Assembly (NCBI GenBank): GCA_902783065.1
Contig: CACZPV010000290.1
Location: forward strand, 1 to 12,622
Direction of reading: 5' to 3'
DNA length: 12,622 bases
DNA from: an uncultured Ruminococcus sp.
GTDB taxonomy: Bacteria; Bacillota; Clostridia; Oscillospirales; Acutalibacteraceae
This document shows positions 1 through 6,892 of this stretch, one piece after another (positions within the stretch are counted from its first letter, which is position 1; every line of letters starts with the position of its first letter). Both the position numbers and the translations under genes were made by a program. The notes beneath the pieces were generated by a model. It saw only the letters and a program-made list of their open reading frames with translations. It ran no database searches and was not told the origin of the DNA.

Positions 1-187
1 ATTTAGGATAAAACAATTATTATTCCAGTCGTCTGCTTTTATTGATTCATTATAAAATTGAATTATGAAATATTAAAGTATAAAGTATAGTTTTTTTAGG
101 AAAGGGGTCCGGGGGATAACTCTTTGTTTTTAAACAAAGGGTTTCCCCGGGGAAATGCGTTTTAGCTCGTCGGCTTTTTAAAAAATA
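1..187. other. Non-coding leader stretch at the window edge
   Basis: No convincing coding region is seen on either strand. The first ~90 bases are very AT-rich. The second half contains the long palindromic element annotated separately. The stretch ends at the promoter of the small cysteine-rich gene. Any gene lying to the left is outside the window. Confidence 0.6.
108..151. repeat. Long imperfect palindrome, intergenic repeat-like
   Basis: The core CTTTGTTT (122-129) pairs perfectly with AAACAAAG (132-139) across a 2-base loop. The stem continues through AAC/GTT-type pairs, then GGGG (112-115) against CCCC (145-148), and CC (109-110) against GG (149-150), with small bulges. No T-run follows on either side, so it does not look like a simple intrinsic terminator. 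GC-rich arms in AT-rich DNA fit a dispersed intergenic palindrome family. Family membership is inferred, not shown. Confidence 0.5.
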
Positions 188-216
188 TTGCATATCCGGC
201 ATTTAAGTGGTATAAT
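188..216 (+). promoter_or_regulatory. Sigma-A type promoter for the small Cys-rich gene
   Basis: TTGCAT at 188-193 and a perfect TATAAT at 211-216 are separated by 17 bp. The transcript would start near 223 and carry a leader of about 145 nt before the ATG at 368. Confidence 0.75.
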
Positions 217-367
217 TACCACATCAATGTTTATGACAGTAAAAGTAGCCTTTTTTGATGCTTAATCGAATAAAAATTGAAAACACATGATATCAAAAAC
301 TGCATTGGTAAAAGAATTTCAGACTTTTGCAATCAACTATGGAAAAATCATCGATAGGAGAATTTCT

Positions 368-580
368 ATGTCATTAAAAAAACTATTTGGAAACAATATT
401 ACACCAAGCTGTGAATATTGCCGCTATTGTGTAAAAAAAAAGGGCAGCACTATGATATGCCGTTATGGACTTCCTTCGGCAGATCAGGTCTGCAAAAAAT
501 ATGTTTACGATCCGCTGAAAAGGGAGCCTAAGGTTCTTCCCGCCATGCCGAGATTTACTGCTGATGACTTTAAACTGTAA
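368..580 (+). CDS. Small conserved cysteine-rich protein of unknown function (70 aa)
   Basis: A 70-residue soluble protein. ATG 368 is chosen because AGGAG lies 7 bases upstream; an in-frame ATG at 287 would add 27 residues but has no ribosome site. Five cysteines are arranged C15-x2-C18-x2-C21, C31 and C42, followed by a basic and aromatic stretch (KKYVYDPLKREP, residues 43-54). This spacing suggests a bound metal, zinc or an iron-sulfur cluster, but that is inference. The tail ends in an acidic motif (TADDFKL). No signal peptide or membrane segment is seen. Similar short proteins with clustered Cys and a YDPLKR-like motif are, to my knowledge, common in clostridia and have no assigned role. 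It appears monocistronic, with its own promoter upstream and a hairpin downstream. Confidence 0.8.
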   Translation: MSLKKLFGNNITPSCEYCRYCVKKKGSTMICRYGLPSADQVCKKYVYDPLKREPKVLPAMPRFTADDFKL

Positions 581-616
581 CGCAGATAGATTGAAAAACG
601 GGTTTTAATTTATTCA

Positions 617-647
617 GGCGGTATGCGTGCTTCGCACGCATGCCGCC
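617..647. terminator. Hairpin between convergent genes, probable bidirectional terminator
   Basis: GGCGGTATGCGTGC (617-630) pairs with GCACGCATGCCGCC (634-647) over a TTC loop: 14 bp with one G-T wobble. It sits between the convergent cysteine-rich gene and mscL. On the plus strand it is followed by GTTCCTTAATTTC, a weak T-tract. On the minus strand a T-rich stretch also follows, with the run of five T's somewhat distant. Very stable stem; termination in both directions is inferred. Confidence 0.65.
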
Positions 648-711
648 GTTCCTTAATTTCTACCATTTATCCTTGGGAAGTGAACCAGGTTAATTCTATA
701 TTATTGTGAAT

Positions 712-1212
712 TTATGCTTTTGCAAGCTCCTCTTTAAGTGCTTCCTCTGCGATTTCAGATAGCTGAGAGGTGCAGTGCGGGCAGCGTGTAGCCTTTATAT
801 CTATTTCGCTGCAGCAGAAAGGACATTCCTTAGTTGTAGGTTCTTCTTCTTCCTGATCCTTTTTCAATATTTTTGGAATAGCGGTAAGTTTATTAACAGC
901 CTTTACCATTGCAAAGATAATGATTGCCATAATCAGGAAATTAATAATGGCTGCTGCAAATTTGCCGAAGTCTATCGGACCAACATTCAAAGCCTGCGTT
1001 ACTTTTGTAAAATCAAGCTGACCTGTTTCCGGATTTTTGAAATCCATACCTGTTACTGTCGCAATAAGCCAGCTGATACCCGGCATAATGACATCATCAC
1101 AAAGCGATGTAACGATAGAACCGAATGCGCCGCCGATGATAACACCGACTGCGAGATCCATAACGTTTCCGCGCATGACAAATTCTTTAAATTCGCTGAT
1201 AAGTTTACCCAT
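712..1212 (-). CDS. mscL: Large-conductance mechanosensitive channel MscL with C-terminal zinc-ribbon-like tail
   Basis: MscL forms a homopentameric inner-membrane pore that opens under high membrane tension and releases solutes during hypo-osmotic shock. The N-terminal FKEFVMRGNVMDLAVGVIIG (residues 8-27) is the family signature and runs into TM1 (about 15-45, including DDVIMPGISWL). TM2 is at about 82-105 (FGKFAAAIINFLIMAIIIFAM), followed by the charged cytoplasmic linker KKDQEEEE. The protein has 166 residues, about 30 more than E. coli MscL. The extra length is a tail with C130-x2-C133 (C134 adjacent) and C144-x2-C147, a zinc-ribbon-like pattern. GGAGGT lies 8 bases before the ATG. The gene is transcribed alone on the minus strand from a promoter at about 1300-1329. 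Family assignment is secure; the role of the tail is unknown. Confidence 0.96.
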   Translation of the reverse strand: MGKLISEFKEFVMRGNVMDLAVGVIIGGAFGSIVTSLCDDVIMPGISWLIATVTGMDFKNPETGQLDFTKVTQALNVGPIDFGKFAAAIINFLIMAIIIFAMVKAVNKLTAIPKILKKDQEEEEPTTKECPFCCSEIDIKATRCPHCTSQLSEIAEEALKEELAKA

Positions 1213-1299
1213 AATATCTACCTCCGAAAAATTTCTATGACAGGCGGAAAACTAATTCCGATCGATAATTTTATCCGTCTGTCAACAACTAACAGTACT

Positions 1300-1329
1300 A
1301 TTATACCATACGATGATAGAATAAGTAAA
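1300..1329 (-). promoter_or_regulatory. Probable sigma-A promoter of mscL
   Basis: Read on the minus strand, TTTACT (1324-1329) and a perfect TATAAT (1300-1305) are separated by 18 bp. The transcript would start near 1293, giving a leader of about 80 nt. A TTGACA also occurs on this strand (1280-1285), but it has no -10 element at the right distance. Confidence 0.55.
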
Positions 1330-1403
1330 CATAAATTTAAAAAATTGTCGAAAAATTTGATGAAAATGATGGTTATAATGAATATCATATCTCCACATGC
1401 ATA

Positions 1404-2246
1404 TCATACAACGCTGATCATGCATTTAGCTCTGATCTGACGGATAATAATTTCCGGAGAATACAGCTCAAACTGGTTGCCGCAGGCATAAGGAATATAT
1501 TTGCCCAGATTGTTTTGTTTGCATATTACATATAAGCCGGACAAAAAATAATCTTCATCTATATAATCAGGGATAATGCTTTGATATTCATTGGAAAGGT
1601 TGATTTTGTAGTCACAGATAACATTTCCTGTTACTGTAACAGTAGGGCGCTGCACCGTGAAAATTAATGTTGAAGCAGCAGCAGAAATAGGTTTACGGAT
1701 TACAGCCGGGGAAATAAGGATATCACATGGATATAAATGATCTATATGATTACTTACTGTAACAGATGCTCCGCAGCTTGCAAAGATTCGTTCTGCTTCA
1801 TTTTCATAAAACTTAGGCATATCGGTTACCACAGTAAGGTTAGACGTATAGTCAAGCAAAGCTCTGGCAAGAGACGGAAACTCTGCATCAGGATCATAAT
1901 AAGAGATTCTGAGTACCGAGGGATCAATGTTTGCCTTTTTCAGAACATCAAACAAATAATTCTGCATCAGTTTTCTTTTTAATGCATTACTTGTAAAACG
2001 GCGAAATGGGGTATTAAACAAATTGATATTTTTGTCGCAGAGAATAACTTTGTTTTTTCCTCTCATTATATCGTAGATTTTGTCTGTTCTGATTTTTCCT
2101 TTTCTTTGATAGTAATGAATGGTATAAATTGAAAAATCGCCATACTGTTTCATTTCAGTATCAATTTTATAAGGTTTGATACAGGACAATATTTTTTTGA
2201 CTAACCCTTTGTTTTCATCTTTTATAATATTCAGCACAGTCATCAT
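1404..2246 (-). CDS. Hypothetical protein with a Rossmann-like central segment (280 aa)
   Basis: Not recognised as any named family. The start at 2246 is preferred because AAGGAATGGTGA lies just upstream; an in-frame ATG at 2318 would add 24 residues but has no ribosome site. The protein is soluble, with no signal peptide or membrane helix. Residues 1-100 are basic and include an NKVILCDKNINLF strand-turn. Residues 110-182 alternate strands and helices: VLRISYYDPD, a helix, LTVVTDMPKFY, a helix, GASVTVS, and CDILISPAVI. This resembles a Rossmann-like beta-alpha-beta fold of the kind found in nucleotide-binding proteins, but no glycine-rich binding loop is evident. A short C-terminal helical part follows. 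It is divergent from the membrane protein starting at 2432 and ends 191 bases before the mscL start. No clear promoter was found for it. Any enzymatic role would be a guess. Confidence 0.7.
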   Translation of the reverse strand: MMTVLNIIKDENKGLVKKILSCIKPYKIDTEMKQYGDFSIYTIHYYQRKGKIRTDKIYDIMRGKNKVILCDKNINLFNTPFRRFTSNALKRKLMQNYLFDVLKKANIDPSVLRISYYDPDAEFPSLARALLDYTSNLTVVTDMPKFYENEAERIFASCGASVTVSNHIDHLYPCDILISPAVIRKPISAAASTLIFTVQRPTVTVTGNVICDYKINLSNEYQSIIPDYIDEDYFLSGLYVICKQNNLGKYIPYACGNQFELYSPEIIIRQIRAKCMISVV

Positions 2247-2431
2247 ATTATCACCATTCCTTTCTGATGATCGGAAGCTTTCTTTTGTTAAATCATATGT
2301 TACTGACGGTAATTTCATGAAACAATTAAACCGGAATATTTTTTATTTTTGAAACACCTGAGTTCTTTTTCGTGTTTATATATTCAGAAAACAAAAAATT
2401 CGAAAGGAATAAAAAATTGAGGTGACTGACT

Positions 2432-3601
2432 ATGAAAGCACAAAAAAGTATGAATAATGTCGAAAGTATTACTTTAAACCCGAACGATGAATTTCTTGAT
2501 CCTTTCAGCAGGAGGCAAAAAAGAAGTGATACGGTAGGATGTACTTTCAGCAAAAAGAAATTGGAACCGTTTGAGATAGTTGTAATACATTCCCTTGTAC
2601 AGATCGGTGAAATTATGCTCCTTGCAATATTGTTCAGTATTATTCTTCGTATGCTTTATTTTGAACTTATAGCCAACAATATATTTGCTCCGACACCAAT
2701 TACAATAATTGCTGCAATATTATTTCTTACGGGTTGTATCTTTTTTATTGTATTTATAGGTGGCACAATTAAAAGAGAAAAAAAGCAAAATAAAAATCTG
2801 AACATCAAAAACTTTTTAATGTTGGGAAGCTTTACGGCAGCAGCCGTAATTATCTGCAAATGTACATATATAAATGATTTTCCAAATAAAATACTTTACG
2901 GTATCTTAATTGCTGCAGCAATAGCTGCACTTGTTTTTATAATTACGCATCTTGAAAAAGAAGAAAAAACACTTTCTGTTATTTATCTTGTAATAGTTGC
3001 GGTTATCTTATTGTTTTTCATCGGTATGCGTGTCATGTTTACGAATGTATATTACGCTGGTGCTGATTTTCAGGCGGAATTGTTTTGTCTGCAAGCAAGA
3101 AGTGTTGACAATATTGAGCCGTCTGTCCATGCTGAATATCTGCCCATGATGGAGGAAACAAATGATTATATGATGTATTACTTTAATGATTCAGCCTATC
3201 CGGATCATATTTTCAGTTCTAGGGAAGAATTAGATGAATTTTTTGCGTCACATAAGGCAAAATTGCAGAAGGAATATGCAGATGAGCCGCAGGTAACAGA
3301 AATTGAGGAGCATATGTATCAGCTTCTTTATCCGGCTTTAGAAAAATTTGACAGTAAATACTTTGAAAAAAATATTGTTGTTCTGACATCATTTAACGAA
3401 TATTACAATGCTGATCAAGTTGAACTTGACACCATTTTTACGCGTCCGAGTCTTGAAACAATAAATTATCATACAAAAAAGCATTTAATGGATAATAACA
3501 ATGATAACACCGGAATATACTATGCAGTTATCAGCGTACCAAAAAAATATGAATCTGATTTTCATTACGAAAAAGTACGTTATCCGGAAGAATTATTATA
3601 A
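2432..3601 (+). CDS. Membrane protein with five predicted TM helices and an extracytoplasmic C-terminal domain
   Basis: No named family recognised. The start is supported by GAGGTG 7 bases upstream of ATG 2432. A basic cytoplasmic N-terminus (1-47, including RRQKRSD and KKK) is followed by predicted membrane segments at about 56-79, 88-111, 128-145, 154-173 and 181-199. The loop GTIKREKKQNKN (111-122) is strongly positive, which by the positive-inside rule puts residues 200-389 outside the cell. That domain contains an SREELDEFF helix, a KFDSKYFEKNIVVLTSF segment and a final YYAVISVPK strand. The layout recalls small secreted domains of clostridial lipoproteins that carry an 'S..EL..F ... yd..FF..n.lvl' pattern, but this is a weak resemblance. 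It is monocistronic as far as can be seen, and divergent from the minus-strand gene at 1404-2246. Confidence 0.75.
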   Translation: MKAQKSMNNVESITLNPNDEFLDPFSRRQKRSDTVGCTFSKKKLEPFEIVVIHSLVQIGEIMLLAILFSIILRMLYFELIANNIFAPTPITIIAAILFLTGCIFFIVFIGGTIKREKKQNKNLNIKNFLMLGSFTAAAVIICKCTYINDFPNKILYGILIAAAIAALVFIITHLEKEEKTLSVIYLVIVAVILLFFIGMRVMFTNVYYAGADFQAELFCLQARSVDNIEPSVHAEYLPMMEETNDYMMYYFNDSAYPDHIFSSREELDEFFASHKAKLQKEYADEPQVTEIEEHMYQLLYPALEKFDSKYFEKNIVVLTSFNEYYNADQVELDTIFTRPSLETINYHTKKHLMDNNNDNTGIYYAVISVPKKYESDFHYEKVRYPEELL

Positions 3602-3659
3602 TTTCTTCTGGATTCACGGATTCAGGTAAAATCAATACAGGAAAAATTGTCTTTTAGTC

Positions 3660-3688
3660 TTGCAGTAAATTCATAAACGTGGTAAAAT
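3660..3688 (+). promoter_or_regulatory. Sigma-A promoter of glyS
   Basis: TTGCAG (3660-3665) and TAAAAT (3683-3688) are separated by 17 bp. The predicted leader is only about 55 nt. It contains a small hairpin (GGTCGG 3703-3708, CCGAACC 3713-3719, one bulged A) and the ribosome site AGGAGG at 3737-3742. Confidence 0.65.
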
Positions 3689-3749
3689 AAATCTGTCTGA
3701 CTGGTCGGTATTCCGAACCTTCAACTTTTATTTATCAGGAGGAATTAAA

Positions 3750-5126
3750 ATGAAAAATACGGAAAAAAATCTGGATACCATAAAAGCTCTTTGCACTAAC
3801 AGAGGCTTTGTATATCCCGGTTCCGAAATCTATGGCGGTCTTGCCAATACATGGGATTACGGTCCATTGGGTGTTGCCCTTAAAAATAATATCAAAAATG
3901 CCTGGCTTAAAAAATTTGTACAGGAAAATAAATATAATGTTGGTCTTGATTCCGCTATTCTTATGAATCCGCAGACATGGATTGCTTCAGGTCATCTTGG
4001 AAGCTTCTCCGATCCGCTTATGGACTGTAAGGAATGTAAGTCACGTCACAGGGCTGATAATCTTATCGAAGAATTTGACGGAACAAATGTTGCAGGATGG
4101 ACTAATGAACAGCTGACCGATTATATTAACGAAAAAAACATTCCCTGTCCCAAATGCGGAAAACATAATTTTACTGATATAAGACAGTTTAACCTGATGT
4201 TCAAGACCTTCCAGGGAATTACGGAGGACAGTAAGGACACTCTGTATCTTCGTCCGGAAACAGCTCAGGGCATTTTCGTCAACTTTGCTAATATCCAAAG
4301 AACCACAAGAAAAAAGGTTCCCTTTGGTGTAGCACAGATCGGTAAGTCTTTCCGTAATGAAATTACTCCCGGCAAGTTCATCTTCCGCGTACGTGAATTT
4401 GAGCAGATGGAACTGGAATTTTTCTGTGAACCCGGAACTGACCTTGACTGGTTTGCTTACTGGAGAAGCTTCTGCCGTGATTGGTTGTACTCACTTGGAC
4501 TTAAAGAAGAAAACCTCAGACTGCGTGACCATGACCCAGAAGAACTTTCCTTCTACTCAAAGGCAACAACTGACTTTGAATATATGTTTCCCTTTGGTTG
4601 GGGCGAGCTTTGGGGAATCGCTGACAGAACCGATTATGATCTTACACAGCATATCAATACCAGCGGCAAAAGTCTTGAGTATTTTGATCCTACCACAAAC
4701 AAAAAGTATATTCCATATGTTATTGAGCCGTCTCTCGGTGTAGAAAGACTGTTCCTTGCTGTTATGACAGAAGCATATGACGAGGAAAAAATTGACGAGA
4801 AAGATACCAGAACCGTTCTGCGTTTCCATCCGGTACTGGCTCCTGTAAAAGCAGCCGTTCTTCCTCTTTCCAAAAAGCTCAACGAGCAAGCAGAAAAGGT
4901 ATTTGAGATGCTCAGCAAGGACTTTATGGTGGAATATGATGATACCGGTTCTATCGGTAAGCGTTACCGCCGTCAGGATGAGATTGGTACACCGTTCTGC
5001 ATTACCTACGATTTTGACAGTATTGAAGATAATTGTGTCACAGTTCGTGACAGAGATACGATGGCTCAGGAAAGAGTTGCAATTGATCAGCTGAAAAAAT
5101 ATATTGCTGATAAAATGGTATTCTGA
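3750..5126 (+). CDS. glyS: Glycine--tRNA ligase, single-chain homodimeric type
   Basis: Class II aminoacyl-tRNA synthetase that charges tRNA-Gly with glycine using ATP, in the cytoplasm. The 458-residue length matches the single-polypeptide alpha2 enzyme, not the alpha2beta2 (GlyQ plus GlyS) form. The N-terminus carries RGFVYPGSEIYGGLANTWDY (18-37). A zinc-binding insertion has C93-x2-C96 and C133-x2-C136. LRPETAQGIF (167-176) is the ATP and glycine-site signature. Motif 2 is FRNEITPG then FRVREFEQMELEFF (201-225), and motif 3 is EPSLGVERLFLAV (326-338). Residues from about 360 form the anticodon-binding domain, with RYRRQDEIGTPFCITYD near the end. AGGAGG sits 7 bases before the ATG. The gene has its own promoter and terminator. 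No T-box leader is seen, although glycyl-tRNA synthetase genes in Firmicutes often have one. Confidence 0.97.
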   Translation: MKNTEKNLDTIKALCTNRGFVYPGSEIYGGLANTWDYGPLGVALKNNIKNAWLKKFVQENKYNVGLDSAILMNPQTWIASGHLGSFSDPLMDCKECKSRHRADNLIEEFDGTNVAGWTNEQLTDYINEKNIPCPKCGKHNFTDIRQFNLMFKTFQGITEDSKDTLYLRPETAQGIFVNFANIQRTTRKKVPFGVAQIGKSFRNEITPGKFIFRVREFEQMELEFFCEPGTDLDWFAYWRSFCRDWLYSLGLKEENLRLRDHDPEELSFYSKATTDFEYMFPFGWGELWGIADRTDYDLTQHINTSGKSLEYFDPTTNKKYIPYVIEPSLGVERLFLAVMTEAYDEEKIDEKDTRTVLRFHPVLAPVKAAVLPLSKKLNEQAEKVFEMLSKDFMVEYDDTGSIGKRYRRQDEIGTPFCITYDFDSIEDNCVTVRDRDTMAQERVAIDQLKKYIADKMVF

Positions 5127-5136
5127 TTTAACATCT

Positions 5137-5180
5137 GTTTCCGTATATTGCTTTTTGCGGTATGCGGAAACATTCTTTAT
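5137..5180 (+). terminator. Terminator of glyS
   Basis: GTTTCCGTATATTGC (5137-5151) pairs with GCGGTATGCGGAAAC (5157-5171) over a TTTTT loop: 15 bp with three G-U wobbles. ATTCTTTAT follows. The stem is good, the T-tract only moderate. Confidence 0.65.
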
Positions 5181-5233
5181 CAGGTGCAGAAATCGTGAGC
5201 TGAATAATTGATAATTAAAACTTGCAAAAGTAA

Positions 5234-5262
5234 TTGACAAGGCTATTTTTTGGTACTATAAT
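5234..5262 (+). promoter_or_regulatory. Consensus sigma-A promoter of ilvE
   Basis: Perfect TTGACA (5234-5239) and perfect TATAAT (5257-5262) with a 17-bp spacer. The leader is under 35 nt, so there is no room for a leader peptide attenuator or T-box before ilvE. Strong constitutive expression is likely. Confidence 0.92.
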
Positions 5263-5297
5263 ATAGTTGTATTTTAAATCGAAAGGAAGTCCTTATC

Positions 5298-6323
5298 ATG
5301 GCAAAGAAAAATATAGATTGGGAAAATCTGTCTTTCGGTTATATTAAAACCGATAAGCGCTATGTTTCCAATTATTCCGAGGGTAAATGGGATGACGGTG
5401 CCATCATAGAAGACGATATGATTACTATGAGTGAATGTGCCTGCGTTCTTCAGTATGCACAGACTATTTTTGAAGGCTTGAAGGCCTATACTACTTCTGA
5501 CGGTAAGATTGTTCTTTTCCGTCCTGATCTCAATGCAGAAAGACTTGCCGCTTCTGCAAGAAGAATGGAGATGCCGGTTTTCCCGGAAGATAAATTCATA
5601 GATGCTGTTGTACAGACTGTTAAGGCTAATGCAGATTACGTTCCGCCCTATGGTACAGGCGCTACTCTTTATGTACGTCCGTATATGTTTGGAATTAATC
5701 CCGTAATTGGTGTTAAGCCGGCGGATGATTTCCAGTTCAGAGTATTTACTACGCCTGTAGGTCCATATTTCAAAGGCGGCGCAAAACCGATCACGATCAA
5801 GATCAGCGATTTTGACAGAGCAGCTCCTCATGGAACCGGTAATATTAAGGCAGGTCTTAATTATGCTATGAGCCTTCATGCAATAGTAACTGCTCATGAT
5901 GAAGGTTTTGCCGAAAATATGTATCTTGATGCTCAGACAAGAACAAAGGTTGAAGAAACCGGCGGAGCTAACTTCCTTTTCGTAACCAAGGATAATAAGA
6001 TAGTTACTCCTAAATCCAACAGTATTCTTCCGTCTATTACCAGACGTTCGCTGATGTATGTTGCAAAGGAATACTTAGGACTTGAAGTTGAGGAAAGAGA
6101 AGTTTATAAGGATGAACTCAAAGATTTCGCAGAATGTGGACTTTGCGGTACAGCTGCAGTTATTTCTCCTGTTGGAAAAATCTATGATCATGGTGACGAA
6201 ATCTGTTTCCCGAGCGGAATGGAAGAAATGGGACCGACAACAAAGAAGCTTTATGAAACACTTACCGGTATCCAGATGGGCAGCATAGAAGCTCCTGAAG
6301 GCTGGATTAAAGTTGTAGAGTAA
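5298..6323 (+). CDS. ilvE: Branched-chain amino acid aminotransferase (PLP, fold type IV)
   Basis: Transfers the amino group between glutamate and the keto acids of leucine, isoleucine and valine, the last biosynthetic and first catabolic step. It is a cytoplasmic PLP enzyme. At 341 residues it matches the longer bacterial/eukaryotic BCAT type, not the ~300-residue E. coli type. LQYAQTIFEGLKAY (51-64) is the N-terminal substrate-side motif. GTGNIKAGLNYA (179-190) carries the PLP lysine, K184. KVEETGGANFLFV (217-229) contains the conserved glutamate of the cofactor site, and LCGTAAVISPV is the C-terminal phosphate-binding segment. AAGGAAG lies 8 bases before the ATG. It is monocistronic, with a consensus promoter and a perfect inverted-repeat terminator. 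No other isoleucine/valine biosynthesis gene is nearby. Branched-chain specificity over other amino donors is inferred from family likeness. Confidence 0.95.
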   Translation: MAKKNIDWENLSFGYIKTDKRYVSNYSEGKWDDGAIIEDDMITMSECACVLQYAQTIFEGLKAYTTSDGKIVLFRPDLNAERLAASARRMEMPVFPEDKFIDAVVQTVKANADYVPPYGTGATLYVRPYMFGINPVIGVKPADDFQFRVFTTPVGPYFKGGAKPITIKISDFDRAAPHGTGNIKAGLNYAMSLHAIVTAHDEGFAENMYLDAQTRTKVEETGGANFLFVTKDNKIVTPKSNSILPSITRRSLMYVAKEYLGLEVEEREVYKDELKDFAECGLCGTAAVISPVGKIYDHGDEICFPSGMEEMGPTTKKLYETLTGIQMGSIEAPEGWIKVVE

Positions 6324-6377
6324 AATTCTGTGTAAATCTGTAAAGCATCAGTGCTATCATAGTTAATTAATAAAATA

Positions 6378-6427
6378 GTATAAAATTAAAAGCCGATGAA
6401 TCTGTTCACCGGCTTTTAATTTTATAC
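6378..6427. terminator. Perfect 18-bp inverted-repeat terminator after ilvE
   Basis: GTATAAAATTAAAAGCCG (6378-6395) and CGGCTTTTAATTTTATAC (6410-6427) are exact reverse complements around a 14-base loop, in which TGAA and TTCA can also pair. The arms carry A-rich and T-rich tracts on either side of the GC core, so the structure can terminate in either direction. Confidence 0.85.
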
Positions 6428-6521
6428 CTGAATCTGCGAAAACATTTTTCGTAAAGTCTTTATAATTTTTTAGCTATTAGTTTTACTGCGAAAATGAAGA
6501 ATTATTATTTTAATATATGTA

Positions 6522-6550
6522 TTGATTTTCACGCTTTTATGTGGTAAAAT
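6522..6550 (+). promoter_or_regulatory. Sigma-A promoter of the yerC-methyltransferase-hslO operon
   Basis: TTGATT (6522-6527) and TAAAAT (6545-6550) are separated by 17 bp. The leader would be about 30 nt to ATG 6587. Confidence 0.65.
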
Positions 6551-6586
6551 ATTATAATCTTAAATTATATGTATCAGGTGGTCAAA

Positions 6587-6880
6587 ATGAATCCCAAAAT
6601 CAAAAATAAAAGTACTGACAGACTTTTTAAAGCAATCCTGTCATTGGAAACAGTTGAGGAATGTTATCATTTCTTTGATGATCTTTGCACAGTTCAGGAA
6701 ATGAAGGCGATGGCTCAGCGGTATGCAGTGGCTAAAATGCTGCATGACGGAGAAATTTATAATGATATTGTCAAGGAAACAGGAGCAAGTACAGCAACAA
6801 TCAGCCGTGTCAACCGTTCGCTGAATTATGGCAGTGAAGGTTATTCCCTGACCTTCGAACGTCTCGGGGAAGATGAATAG
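6587..6880 (+). CDS. YerC/YecD-family TrpR-related regulator (97 aa)
   Basis: Small all-helical DNA-binding protein of the TrpR superfamily, YerC/YecD branch. ATG 6587 is chosen because AGGTGG ends 5 bases upstream; the in-frame ATG at 6569 would overlap that ribosome site. LFKAILSLETVEECYHFFDDLCTVQE (about 13-38) matches the N-terminal helices of the family. EMKAMAQRYAVAKML and then YNDIVKETGASTATISRVNRSL (about 58-79) form the helix-turn-helix, with GASTATISRVNR as the recognition part. The family length is about 95-105 residues, which fits. It is the first gene of an operon, with a methyltransferase 12 bases downstream. The ligand and targets are not known from sequence; tryptophan sensing should not be assumed. 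Confidence 0.9.
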   Translation: MNPKIKNKSTDRLFKAILSLETVEECYHFFDDLCTVQEMKAMAQRYAVAKMLHDGEIYNDIVKETGASTATISRVNRSLNYGSEGYSLTFERLGEDE

Positions 6881-6892
6881 GGAGGGAATTAG

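Noticed and set aside
1280..1285. Perfect TTGACA on the minus strand upstream of mscL
   Set aside because: No -10 hexamer is present at 16-18 bp. The TATAAT further upstream on that strand fits better.
775..1440. Long plus-strand open frame over mscL
   Set aside because: It is antisense to a clear mscL. Its composition is unnatural and it has no ribosome site.
2247..2318. N-terminal extension of the minus-strand hypothetical protein to ATG 2318
   Set aside because: There is no ribosome site before 2318, whereas AAGGAATGGTGA precedes 2246.
4557..5240. Minus-strand open frame over the glyS 3' end
   Set aside because: It covers conserved glyS motifs on the other strand and crosses the glyS terminator.
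5274..5897. Minus-strand open frame over ilvE
   Set aside because: Shadow of the well-supported ilvE coding sequence, with no promoter or ribosome site.
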